A stretch of DNA of 64,000 nt from Verrucomicrobiia bacterium (lineage in GTDB: Bacteria; Verrucomicrobiota; Verrucomicrobiia; Limisphaerales; CAIMTB01): the NCBI GenBank assembly GCA_019634625.1, contig JAHCBA010000005.1:1-64000 (forward strand), read 5' to 3'. Under the pieces are notes generated by a model. It had not been told where the DNA came from, did no database searches, and saw nothing but the letters and a program-made list of their open reading frames with translations. The position numbers and the translations under genes were made by a program. Positions 1 through 6,512 of the stretch are shown in pieces (position 1 is the first letter of the stretch; the number at the start of each line of letters is the position of its first letter).

Positions 1-384
1 CGCGTCGTCATCGAAACCGCCCGCCGCCTCGTCCCCCTCGGCACCGACGTCCTCAAAGCCGAATTCCCCGTCCACCCCGCCGACTCCCCGGACGAATCCG
101 AATGGGACGACGCCTGCCGCGAACTCACCGCCGTCTGCCCCGTCCCCTGGGTCCTCCTCTCCGCCGGCGTCTCCCACGACGTCTTCCTCCGCCAGACCGC
201 CATCGCCTGCCGGGCGGGTGCCCGCGGTGTCATCGCCGGACGCGCCATCTGGAGCGAGGCCATCGCCATCACCCCCGACCCCGACGCCCGGCGCCGCTTC
301 CTCGAAGGCCCCGCCCGCCAGCGCCTCGAAACCCTCCGCGCCCTCTGTCAGACCCGGCCCCTCCCCCCGGGGTCACATCTCTGA
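1..384 (+). pseudogene. LacD-type aldolase, C-terminal part (copy 1)
   Basis: Frame 1 is open from the left edge of the window. It reads the end of a class I tagatose-1,6-bisphosphate aldolase-like protein (LacD/YihT family): a KAEFPV strand, then VLLSAGVSHDVF and a GVIAGRAIWSEA stretch typical of the last barrel strands. These enzymes split ketohexose-bisphosphates into dihydroxyacetone phosphate and glyceraldehyde-3-phosphate. The reading frame does not end in a natural tail. After the helix RLETLRALCQTR it runs into an 82-bp inverted repeat at 369, which supplies the last residues and the stop. A second, frameshifted copy of the same gene lies at 3826-4466 in a duplicated segment. The 5' part lies outside the window, so this copy could be intact upstream; its C-terminus appears clipped by the repeat. 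Family assignment is good, functional status unknown. Confidence 0.6.
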
Positions 385-450
385 TTTTGACAATTGCCTG
401 CAGGCCGCGCCCAGCAATCTCCCAATTGTCAAAACCAGAGATCTGACCCC
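369..450. repeat. 82-bp inverted repeat, copy IR-1
   Basis: The outer arms begin GGGGTCACATCTCTGATTTT and end with the near-perfect complement ending AGAGATCTGACCCC. The central spacer is GC-rich. The same element occurs at 3736, 4451, 5777 (left-truncated), 7760 and 63890. The spacer of this copy is in the opposite orientation to the 3736 copy. It resembles a REP/BIME or small MITE-like element and can form a long hairpin. Confidence 0.85.
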
Positions 451-761
451 AGGTAAGATGGGTAGAGGCGCCAACTTTGCGAGGAATCGCCTCGGAGTGC
501 CGAGTTCCACGAGGCCGCAACGATGGGGTACGTTGGGATGCGGACTCGCGGAGCTCGTCCCTCCGATTGGCTGCCTCCTCACCGACAACTTGGGGATGCA
601 CCCGCGAATCCGTGGACCGGCAATCCCTCCTTGACGCCTGCAAGGCAGCCACATAGCGTGCCACCAAGTCAAGCCCGAGCCGAACGAGGATTCCGGATAA
701 ACCGCAAGGAAATCGCCTCCAGATATACCGCAGTGCTTTGCGAGCATTAACACTGTTATCC
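451..761. other. Non-coding tract inside the duplication
   Basis: No gene is visible. Short open frames here have no recognisable content. The tract contains a member of a second dispersed repeat (551-583) and is repeated at 4533-4818. It may be the remains of a mobile or intergenic unit copied with the aldolase fragment. Confidence 0.5.
551..583 (+). repeat. Dispersed repeat family 2, copy A
   Basis: The core GTCCCTCCGATTGGCTGCCT recurs with few changes at 4633-4665 (same strand) and, as its complement, at 6436-6468 and 55768-55800. The alignment with the 55.8-kb copy extends to roughly 60 bp. All copies are intergenic. Confidence 0.7.
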
Positions 762-1169
762 ATGAAACTCCGCCACTTAGGCCTTGTCTCCGTACTGGGC
801 GCAATCGCGTTCGGACCCGCGTTGTATTCGATTGCATTTCACCGAGGGCTGGAGGGCTTCTTCTTCAATGACGAGATTTGCGGGTGTGGGCACCACAGCT
901 TCACGGAAGTGCGGCGCGATGGCGTCTATGACCTGCTGCCGGCTCATGACTCCAGGCGGCTTTTCGCTACCGTCATTGCAGAGCCTGACGTCTGGCATTT
1001 GGTGACTCTCAAGAATGGCGTTCGGGCCGACCTGCAGATAGTCAGTGGTGTTCCACATTGGGTAGACGCAACCACAGGCGAGGCCGAGCCCATGAGGCGA
1101 GTACGGAACTTATGGCGCATTTGGATTCCTTGGTGGCTGTCCAGTGGCACAAAGACACATGGTGGCTAA
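762..1169 (+). CDS. Hypothetical membrane or exported protein
   Basis: An open frame of 135 residues starting at ATG 762; an upstream start at 738 is possible but adds residues encoded in the duplicated tract. Residues about 6-25 are hydrophobic (GLVSVLGAIAFGPALYSIAF), fitting a signal peptide or membrane anchor. The rest is a small soluble domain with a CGCGHH stretch near residue 43 and a tryptophan-rich C-terminal segment (WRIWIPWW). I do not recognise a family. It sits alone between the duplicated aldolase tract and another small membrane protein in the accessory region. Confidence 0.4.
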   Translation: MKLRHLGLVSVLGAIAFGPALYSIAFHRGLEGFFFNDEICGCGHHSFTEVRRDGVYDLLPAHDSRRLFATVIAEPDVWHLVTLKNGVRADLQIVSGVPHWVDATTGEAEPMRRVRNLWRIWIPWWLSSGTKTHGG

Positions 1170-1264
1170 CAATCGGCGCACCGAACCGCGGGATCGCACC
1201 TGGTGCGCAAGGTAGACTCAGGCGCCCGCGGTCGGTGGCCTTGTCGTTAGCCGGTTTCTCAATC

Positions 1265-1771
1265 ATGCAGACATTCACTCTCATAACTGCCAGCGCCGGG
1301 GTGGTATTCGGACTAATCGGAGCCGTGCTTGGGATCATTAACTTTGCTCGTGCTCTTCAGCGAGAGCGGGTTTGCCTCAAGCTCTTACCCTCATACATGC
1401 ATGATCCAAAGAGTGGCGATCACATCGAGGTGACTGTTGTAAACCTCAGTGTCTTCCCTGTAACGATCGATGAAGTTGCGCTGTCGTTGAGGCCTGGGCC
1501 GAGCTTGACCAGTGAAGGCATTGCATTTCGGCATCGCGAAGGCCCACGACTTCCCCAGCGACTCGACAGTCGGACATCACTTCTGGTCACATTTCCCGGT
1601 GCGCACACGATACCGGACTTTCCTCGCGTCATAGGCGTTTATGCGCAGACGGCCTGTCAGTGCCGATTTGAGGCGTCCCGTAAGGCCTTCAAAAATGTTC
1701 TCGAAACTTTGCAGAGGCTCGGGGACCACGAGAGCAAACGAAGAGAGACGAAGAAGCCCCAACAGCCCTGA
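1265..1771 (+). CDS. Hypothetical membrane-anchored protein
   Basis: 168 residues from ATG 1265. A longer frame opens at 1058, but its extra N-terminus overlaps the preceding gene and has no protein-like character. Residues 5-27 form one hydrophobic segment (ITASAGVVFGLIGAVLGIIN), followed by positive charges and a soluble beta-rich domain containing EVTVVNLSVFPVTIDEV, which reads like an immunoglobulin-like strand pair. Similar single-helix small proteins are common in accessory regions. Function is unknown; a topology with the N-terminus in the membrane and the domain in the cytoplasm is inferred from charge. Confidence 0.5.
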   Translation: MQTFTLITASAGVVFGLIGAVLGIINFARALQRERVCLKLLPSYMHDPKSGDHIEVTVVNLSVFPVTIDEVALSLRPGPSLTSEGIAFRHREGPRLPQRLDSRTSLLVTFPGAHTIPDFPRVIGVYAQTACQCRFEASRKAFKNVLETLQRLGDHESKRRETKKPQQP

Positions 1772-1772
1772 A

Positions 1773-1866
1773 GGAATGTAGAGAACGCGGAGCCGGAGCG
1801 GTTCGGGGGCAGGCTTCGGGAGGGAGGGGAGGAGTCCGTTGACCGCCCCCGCGTTCTTTACATTCC
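1773..1866. repeat. 94-bp hairpin element
   Basis: Left arm GGAATGTAGAGAACGCGG (1773-1790) is complementary, with one mismatch, to the right arm CCGCGTTCTTTACATTCC (1849-1866). The enclosed sequence is GC-rich and non-coding. It starts right after the stop of the 1265-1771 gene, so it could act as a transcription barrier or be a separate REP/MITE-like element. It is unrelated in sequence to the 82-bp repeat. Confidence 0.6.
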
Positions 1867-2057
1867 AGTCCCGCGGACGCGGGAGAAGCCGCTGCGTGGC
1901 GGGGCGCCCCCGGTTTCAGCGGACGCTTTGCCGAAAGTGTCGATCCGCCCCTTCGCACCAAAGTATTGGAGCGGCAGCGCCAGATCGTCGGCGAAGCGCT
2001 TCAGGATTGCATGGGGAGAGGACTCTTCTTATGCATGGGAACTGTGGTTGAGGTTGC
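1867..2057. other. Non-coding stretch
   Basis: Together with the hairpin element this gives about 325 bp without a supported gene. Short open frames exist but none has recognisable content or a plausible start region. Confidence 0.4.
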
Positions 2058-2096
2058 ACAAACCCGAGCTTCCTCGCGGCGAGGGCGTCCCGGGAC

Positions 2097-2513
2097 GTGA
2101 TCGTCGCCGGGAAGCAGGAGACGACCCGACTCTGGTGGGAACTGCGATCTCGGCACTTCGAGCTCTTCGTTTCGCCCCTCGTTTGGGATGGGGTTGCACT
2201 CGGTGATCACGAGGTCTCCCAGCGTCGCTGCGCGATCATAGCCGGGTTGCCAGTCCTTGCTGTGGATGAGCAGACGAACCGGATTGCCGAGGCGTTTATG
2301 GCCTCCGGCGCCATTCCAGCAAGGGCGGCGACGGACGCCTCGCACATCGCGGTCGCCACGCGTCACGGAATGGACTTCCTTTTGACCTGGAATTGCACCC
2401 ATATTGCCAATGCACAAACTCTGAAGCGTTTCAATGCGGTTACGACCTCGCTGGGGTATGAGCTGCCCACGATTTGCACGCCTGATGAATTAATGGAGGA
2501 CGCCAATGACTGA
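2097..2513 (+). CDS. PIN-domain protein, N-terminus damaged
   Basis: 138 residues from GTG 2097, matching the PIN-like ribonuclease toxins of the VapC type. TREWWE-like text appears as TRLWWELRSRHFELFVSP, followed by a DASHIAVATRHGMDFLLTWN core containing the conserved Asp and the strand before it, and a C-terminal TPDELME. Thirteen codons directly upstream (2058-2096) encode TNPSFLAARASRD, which matches the usual N-terminal strand of the family, but an in-frame TGA at 2049 and no start codon separate them from any initiation site. The usual first acidic active-site residue just before this strand is therefore missing in this frame; a one-base shift is likely. It overlaps the next gene by 8 bp. 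The toxin is probably inactive or starts at a rare codon. Confidence 0.65.
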   Translation: MIVAGKQETTRLWWELRSRHFELFVSPLVWDGVALGDHEVSQRRCAIIAGLPVLAVDEQTNRIAEAFMASGAIPARAATDASHIAVATRHGMDFLLTWNCTHIANAQTLKRFNAVTTSLGYELPTICTPDELMEDAND

Positions 2514-2739
2514 CGACCCGATCGTTTCCGAGGTGCGACGGCACCGCGCGACCATTCTGGAATCCCACGGCGGGGATGTGCGGCGCTATCACAAGGCGCT
2601 TCAGCAGGACCAAGCTCGGCGATTTGGCGGGCAATTGGTCGTTCTGGAGCCACATAGGATTGCCGAACAACCATCGGCTCCATCGAACCGCCGGTCAGCG
2701 CCGGACTCCACGGTTGCGCCCGGGGCCGGCGGTCGCTGA
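2506..2739 (+). CDS. Small partner protein of the PIN gene
   Basis: 77 residues starting with MTDDPIVSEVRRHRATILES, a pattern often seen in a short protein encoded directly after this PIN subfamily. The start overlaps the PIN stop by 8 bp, implying translational coupling. The middle contains a GGDVRRYHKALQQDQ helix. Residues after about 50 (PSAPSNRRSAPDSTVAPG) are low-complexity and may be a read-through tail rather than native sequence. It could be the antitoxin or an accessory factor; I cannot tell which. Confidence 0.5.
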   Translation: MTDDPIVSEVRRHRATILESHGGDVRRYHKALQQDQARRFGGQLVVLEPHRIAEQPSAPSNRRSAPDSTVAPGAGGR

Positions 2740-2799
2740 GCCGGGACGTTCGGCAGATTCCGCCCTTGCCCCACCCCTCGAACACCGTACGATTCTCCC

Positions 2800-2985
2800 A
2801 TGACAGCGGCAGTTGCCCAGATTCTTCAGGAATTCGAACGTTTGTCTGATTCCGAACGCCAGGAATTGCGCCACGAGATCATTGAGCGTGTTCCTATGTC
2901 GGAGGACCTCACCGACGACGATTTCGGTTCCCTTGCTTCGGCATCGTTCCGCGAACTGGACAAAGAGGAGGATCGAGGTGCCTGA
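2800..2985 (+). CDS. Addiction-module antitoxin
   Basis: 61 residues, helical and acidic: AAVAQILQEFERLSDSERQEL followed by HEIIERV and a C-terminal FRELDKEE. This matches the short antitoxin-like proteins paired with PemK/MazF toxins. The stop overlaps the start of the toxin gene by 8 bp, the usual arrangement for tight co-expression. It is expected to bind and neutralise the toxin at 2978-3292 and to autoregulate the operon. Confidence 0.7.
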   Translation: MTAAVAQILQEFERLSDSERQELRHEIIERVPMSEDLTDDDFGSLASASFRELDKEEDRGA

Positions 2986-3292
2986 GCGAGGGGAAGTCTG
3001 GCAGGTGGACTTCGGAGTCACGCAGAAAGTTCGGCCGGCACTGGTGATGAGTATTCCTTACGGCGGTCAAGACAGGGCGTTGATAGGTGTGGTCCCACAT
3101 ACCACGGCCGTCCGGGGTTCACAGTTTGAAGTCGTTGTTCCATGTCGCTTCCTTTCCGACGGGGCCTTCTTGGTGCAGGGCGTTCAGGCACTACCGCCGA
3201 AGTACTTCCTCCGTCGTTTGGGCGTATTGACCGACGACCAGCTTCAATCGGTGCAAGAGACGCTGTTTCGATGGCTTGGAGCCTCTCAATAA
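2978..3292 (+). CDS. PemK/MazF-family endoribonuclease toxin
   Basis: 104 residues from GTG 2978; the longer frame from 2813 overlaps the antitoxin completely and is a shadow. The N-terminal PERGEVWQVDFG strand, the KVRPALVMS motif with its conserved Arg and Pro, and the later VPHTTAVRGSQFEV and ALPPKYFLRRLG segments are the standard PemK fold elements. Members cleave mRNA at short sequences. All main motifs are present, so this is the one toxin in the region that looks intact. Confidence 0.85.
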   Translation: MPERGEVWQVDFGVTQKVRPALVMSIPYGGQDRALIGVVPHTTAVRGSQFEVVVPCRFLSDGAFLVQGVQALPPKYFLRRLGVLTDDQLQSVQETLFRWLGASQ

Positions 3293-3436
3293 AGGATATC
3301 AGGCCGAACAAGCCGGCTGCAGGCAACGCCGGGATCGCGACTCGCTTGACAATCAAACAACATCGGCCCGGCGTGCCCGGGCCGGGCGTTGGGCCAGCGC
3401 ATTGCATCGAAGCACCACGTTCGATAGAGTCAGCAT

Positions 3437-3661
3437 ATGGACTACCTGAAGATCATCACGATTGAACCAGACAAGCGGAGCGGCAAGCCGTGCATTCGAG
3501 GAACGCGCATGACGGTTACCGACGTGCTGGAGTACTTGGCGGGCGGAATGACACACGAGGAGTTGCTGGCCGAGTTTCCGGACCTTACAGAGGAGAATAT
3601 TCGTGCTTGCCTGGCGTTTGCGGCAGATCGTGAGCGCAAGCTGGCCGCTCTACCTGCATGA
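3437..3661 (+). CDS. DUF433 antitoxin
   Basis: 74 residues. It contains the family pattern ITIEPDKRSGKPCIRGTRMT followed by a helix-turn-helix-like LEYLAGGMTHEELLAEFPDL and the terminal ENIRACLAFAADRE. DUF433 proteins act as antitoxins for DUF5615 PIN-like toxins. The stop overlaps the start of such a gene (ATGA at 3658-3661). The antitoxin looks intact although its toxin is truncated. Confidence 0.85.
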   Translation: MDYLKIITIEPDKRSGKPCIRGTRMTVTDVLEYLAGGMTHEELLAEFPDLTEENIRACLAFAADRERKLAALPA

Positions 3662-3813
3662 AGTTGCTTTTCGACCAGAACCTTTCTCCGCGACTACCAG
3701 GGCTGCCTTCGGATCTGTTCCCTGTGAGGGCCTTCGGGGTCAGATCTCTGATTTTGACAATTGGGAGATCGCTGGGCGCGGCCCGCAGGCAATTTTCTAA
3801 ACCAGAGATCTGA
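3658..3813 (+). pseudogene. DUF5615 PIN-like toxin, truncated by repeat
   Basis: The frame begins MKLLFDQNLSPRLPGLPSDL, the signature N-terminus of DUF5615 toxins with its first catalytic Asp. After FPVRAFG the sequence is replaced by the 82-bp inverted repeat at 3736, whose translation continues to a TGA at 3811. Family members are about 110-120 residues, so roughly three quarters of the protein, including the remaining acidic residues, is missing. The toxin is therefore dead while its antitoxin gene upstream is open. Confidence 0.8.
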
Positions 3814-3817
3814 CCCC
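3736..3817. repeat. 82-bp inverted repeat, copy IR-2
   Basis: Arms GGGGTCAGATCTCTGATTTT and a complementary right end AGAGATCTGACCCC; the right arm has a small change (CAATTTTCTAAACC). It interrupts the DUF5615 gene on its left and abuts the aldolase remnant on its right. The 11 bases after it (TGGTTCGATTC) also follow copy IR-4. Confidence 0.9.
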
Positions 3818-3825
3818 TGGTTCGA

Positions 3826-4466
3826 TTCCGGATCCACCGGCGATCCCGCCAACCTCCAGACCGGCTTCGCCGAAGGCTGGAACGTCGCCCGCATCGCCCG
3901 CTCCGGCGCTTCCGGCGTGAAACTCCTCGTGTACTACCACCCCGACGCCCCCTTAGGCGTCCCAGGTCGAACACCTCGTCCGTACCATCGCCGACGACTG
4001 TGCCGGCGAGGAAATCCCCCTCTTCCTCGAACCCCTCTCCTACTCCCCCGACGCCCCCTCCCGACGCCTGCCACCTCCCGAACGCCGCCGCGTCGTCATC
4101 GAAACCGCCCGCCGCCTCGTCCCCCTCGGCACCGACGTCCTCAAAGCCGAATTCCCCGTCCACCCCATCGACTCCCCGGACGAATCCGAATGGGACGACG
4201 CCTGCCGCGAACTCACCGCCGTCTGTCCCGTCCCCTGGGTCCTCCTCTCCGCCGGCGTCTCCCACGACGTCTTCCTCCGCCAGACCGCCATCGCCTGCCG
4301 GGCGGGCGCCCGCGGTGTCATCGCCGGGCGCGCCATCTGGAGCGAGGCGATCAGCCCCGACCCCGACGCCCGTCGCCGCTTCCTCGCAGGCCCCGCCCGC
4401 CAGCGCCTTGAAGCCCTCCGCGCCCTCTGTCAGACCCGGCCCCTCCCCCCGGGGGCACATCTCTGA
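3826..4466 (+). pseudogene. LacD-type aldolase remnant (copy 2), frameshifted
   Basis: The first part reads GDPANLQTGFAEGWNVARIA, then GASGVKLLVYYHPDA, typical of the LacD/YihT aldolase with the Schiff-base lysine region. At about 3950-3962 the frame shifts by one base; the next frame continues with VEHLVRTIADDC, EEIPLFLEPLSY and joins the segment shared with copy 1 (KAEFPV, VLLSAGVSHDVF, GVIAGRAIW). The N-terminal third is missing because the inverted repeat IR-2 lies directly upstream, and the C-terminus ends in IR-3. Two repeats and a frameshift make this a clear pseudogene. Confidence 0.8.
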
Positions 4467-4532
4467 TTTTGACCATTGCCTGCGTGCCGCGCCCAGCGAT
4501 CTCCCAGTTGTCAAAATCAGAGATCTGACCCC
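4451..4532. repeat. 82-bp inverted repeat, copy IR-3
   Basis: Same element as IR-1 and carried within the segmental duplication, with the same spacer orientation. It supplies the stop codon of the aldolase remnant at 4464-4466. About 300 bp without a gene follow it (4533-4828), matching 451-761. Confidence 0.85.
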
Positions 4533-4632
4533 AGGCAAAATGGGTAGAGGCGCTAACTTTGCGAGGCATTGCCTCGGAGGGCCGGGTTCCACGAGGCCGC
4601 AACGATGGGGTGCTTTGGGATGGGGACTCGCG

Positions 4633-4665
4633 GAGCTCGTCCCTCCGATTGGCTGCCTCCTCACC
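4633..4665 (+). repeat. Dispersed repeat family 2, copy B
   Basis: The duplicate of copy A at 551-583, inside the second copy of the segmental duplication; core GTCCCTCCGATTGGCTGCCT. Confidence 0.7.
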
Positions 4666-4828
4666 CACAACTTGGGGATGCACCAGCGAATCCATGGACC
4701 GGCAATCCCTCCTTGACCCCTGCAAGGCAGCCACATAGCGTGCCACCAAGTCACGCCCGAGCCGAACGAGGATTCCGGATAAACCGCAGTGCTTTGCGTG
4801 TTATTGACACTGCTCGCCATAAACCACC

Positions 4829-5092
4829 ATGCCAATGGCGGAGTTCCAGTCCACCGAGTATTTCCGCCATATCAGGAACCGCCCTGATCGCGCGGCGATA
4901 CTGGACTACTGGATCCTTCGTGTGATGCGAGAACCCGAGAGGGAGGAGGTTCAGACGGACGGGAGAATACGTCGGTGGGCCCGGATTTCGGAGTGCGGAG
5001 GCCGAGCCCTTCGAGTTATCCTCCTTCCGGATGGGCAAACGGTGCATAATGCATTTTTCGATCGCGGATACAGAGAAAGCGCAGAATCATGA
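4829..5092 (+). CDS. Small hypothetical protein paired with DUF2283
   Basis: 87 residues: an N-terminal helix (EYFRHIRNRPDRAAILDYWI), then RVMREPEREEVQTDGRIRRW and ALRVILLPDGQTVHNAFFDR, a layout like DUF4258 and other small RelE-like toxins. The gene overlaps the DUF2283 gene by 4 bp (ATGA), which suggests a two-gene toxin-antitoxin-like unit. The function as a toxin is inferred from size, fold outline and coupling; I do not see catalytic residues with certainty. Confidence 0.6.
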   Translation: MPMAEFQSTEYFRHIRNRPDRAAILDYWILRVMREPEREEVQTDGRIRRWARISECGGRALRVILLPDGQTVHNAFFDRGYRESAES

Positions 5093-5334
5093 GGATTCGA
5101 TATTTCGAGGACACGGACACCGCCTTGCTTGAGTTCGGTGCCTCTGCGGTGGCGGAGACACGTGAGCTATCCGAGGACGTATACCTTGACCTCGACAGCG
5201 ACGGCGGGGTTGTCGGCATCACCATTGAGCACGCGAGCAAACGCGGGGATATGTCTGAGTTCAGCTTCAAGCGACTGCCATCCAAGGAGGCAAACCAGTC
5301 GGTCGAGGGAACCGGTGCCCGCCGTGTGACTTGA
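5089..5334 (+). CDS. DUF2283 protein, likely antitoxin
   Basis: 81 residues. The first 60 match DUF2283: MRIRYFEDTDTALLEF, an ELSEDVYLDLDSDGGVVGI core and a terminal IEHASK. DUF2283 proteins are commonly encoded next to small toxin-like proteins and are regarded as antitoxins. The last 20 residues (EANQSVEGTGARRVT) look unrelated to the family and may come from loss of the original stop. Confidence 0.7.
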   Translation: MRIRYFEDTDTALLEFGASAVAETRELSEDVYLDLDSDGGVVGITIEHASKRGDMSEFSFKRLPSKEANQSVEGTGARRVT

Positions 5335-5466
5335 CCGCCGAGCCTGAAGGTAGAGTTTGGATTCGAGGCAGAATTCGCTTCCCGGCACCGGTCCCTCACC
5401 TCGGCGTTCGGCCGCAAGCCCCGGGGTCTGGACATCGTCCCGGTGAATGAACATGATCCTGTCCAT

Positions 5467-5724
5467 ATGAAGGCAATTACCTACACGGCAGCTCGGGAGG
5501 AGTTAGCCTCCACCATGGATGAGGTTTGCCGGGATCGTTGCCCAGTGATCATCACGCGAAACCGCGATCAGGCGGTTGTCATGATGTCATTTGATGACTA
5601 GGAAGAGCTGGAGGAGACGGCCCATCTTCTTCGCAGCCCTCGCAATGCGCAGCGACTTCTCGTGGCGATTCAGGAGTTGGAGTCCGGCAAGGGAACGGAG
5701 CGTAAGCTTGAGATGCACAAATGA
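5467..5724 (+). pseudogene. YefM/Phd antitoxin with premature stop
   Basis: The frame reads MKAITYTAAREELASTMDEV, then CPVIITRNRDQAVVMMSFDD, after which TAG at 5599-5601 replaces the usual Tyr codon of the motif DYEALEET. The frame continues beyond the stop with [20 protein letters not shown] and ends at 5722, overlapping the YoeB start. One base change thus splits a typical 85-residue antitoxin into a 44-residue DNA-binding part and an untranslated toxin-binding part. Confidence 0.85.
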
Positions 5725-5864
5725 GGCTCATTTTCGCGGAGCAAGCCTGGGACGACTACATGTATTGGCAGCAAAATGACAATTGGAGGATCGCTGGGCG
5801 CGGCCCGCAGGCAACTGTCAAAATCAGAAATCTGACCCCTGGTTCGATTCTGGCCGGCCAATGA
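5721..5864 (+). pseudogene. YoeB toxin truncated by repeat
   Basis: The start [20 protein letters not shown] is the unmistakable beginning of YoeB, a ribosome-dependent mRNA endonuclease of about 85-90 residues. From TGACAATTGG at 5777 the sequence is the spacer and right arm of the 82-bp inverted repeat, translated to a TGA at 5862. All catalytic residues (middle and C-terminal) are lost. The preceding antitoxin also carries a nonsense mutation, so the whole pair has decayed. Confidence 0.85.
5777..5839. repeat. Inverted repeat, copy IR-4 (left-truncated)
   Basis: Only the inner end of the left arm (TGACAATTG) remains; the spacer and right arm ending ATCTGACCCC are complete. The junction lies inside the YoeB reading frame. 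The 11 bases after the right end match those after IR-2, which suggests that these two copies are related by descent or recombination. Confidence 0.8.
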
Positions 5865-5927
5865 ACCGGACCTCCTTGACGCCACCAACCCAGCCACCTA
5901 GCCAGAACCTCGGTGATTTCAGAGGAG

Positions 5928-6344
5928 ATGGCGCAGGAGCGCCGGAGGAAGCAGAGGAAGTTTGAGATTCCAATGTCAGATGAGCCGGGAACACACAACG
6001 TCGAGACATTGGGACAACTTCTGCTGCAGTATCTTGGGCGGGACAAGGTTACCAATGTTCGGATGAGGGACATCATCTTCCCTGTCTTGCTGGGGACGAA
6101 GGTGCTGTCCCGCGACCAGGTGAAAAGGGCGTTTCTGGATTTTGACCCGAAGTACGACGAGGGAAAGGTGGGTAACTACCTCTCAGTTGTCTCGTCACAA
6201 CTTGGGCTGGCAAAGAACGACTTTCTTCGGCAGGTCGTTGCCTATGAATACCCGCGTCATCCGTGGGAGAAGCACAACTTCTCGCTCCGAGAAGAGTACC
6301 GTGGCCTCGTTAAGGACGTTCTGGCCGAACTCAGCAGACGATGA
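5928..6344 (+). CDS. Hypothetical protein
   Basis: 138 residues from ATG 5928, which has GAGG just upstream; GTG 5913 and ATG 5973 are alternatives. The N-terminal 15 residues are charged (RRRKQRKFE). The rest is a soluble helical protein with VETLGQLLLQYLGRDKVTNV, RDIIFPVLLGTKVLSRDQVK and a KVGNYLSVVSSQLGLA helix, an outline like a small winged-helix or DNA-binding domain. No family is recognised. It stands alone between the broken YoeB and the phosphoesterase. Confidence 0.5.
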   Translation: MAQERRRKQRKFEIPMSDEPGTHNVETLGQLLLQYLGRDKVTNVRMRDIIFPVLLGTKVLSRDQVKRAFLDFDPKYDEGKVGNYLSVVSSQLGLAKNDFLRQVVAYEYPRHPWEKHNFSLREEYRGLVKDVLAELSRR

Positions 6345-6435
6345 TGCGAAGAGCCCATTAGGGGGTCACCGGCCGCTGCGTATGGCAATATCCGATTCAG
6401 GCCGTCATGCGCACGCGGTGCATCCCCGGGCTGCG

Positions 6436-6468
6436 GGTGAGAAGCCGGCGAATCGGAGGGACGATCTC
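6436..6468 (-). repeat. Dispersed repeat family 2, copy C
   Basis: Complement of the core seen at 551 and 4633 (here GGCGAATCGGAGGGACGATC). It lies in the gap between two convergent genes. Confidence 0.6.
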
Positions 6469-6512
6469 CCCGAGTCCACAACCCTCGTCACCCCACGGCT
6501 GACCCCGGTGAC

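Larger units (their letters stand above)
1..757 (+). repeat. Segmental duplication, copy 1
   Basis: The first 757 bases reappear almost unchanged at 4089-4818. The shared tract covers the aldolase 3' end, an 82-bp inverted repeat and about 300 bp of non-coding sequence. Copy 1 carries about 26 extra bases (near 707-732) that are absent from copy 2. The left border of copy 1 is outside the window, so the true length is unknown. Confidence 0.85.
4089..4818 (+). repeat. Segmental duplication, copy 2
   Basis: Near-identical partner of 1-757. Differences are scattered substitutions, a 6-bp loss near 4350 and the absence of the 26-bp insert of copy 1. The two copies lie about 4.1 kb apart in direct orientation, enclosing toxin-antitoxin genes. 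Confidence 0.85.

Noticed and set aside
102-763. Several small open frames in the first 0.8 kb
   Set aside because: All are alternate-frame readings of the aldolase remnant or of the repeat tract, without protein-like composition.
3815-3835. tRNA 3' end (T-arm-like GGTTCGATTCC)
   Set aside because: No acceptor, D or anticodon arms around it; the bases belong to a repeat flank also seen at 5841.
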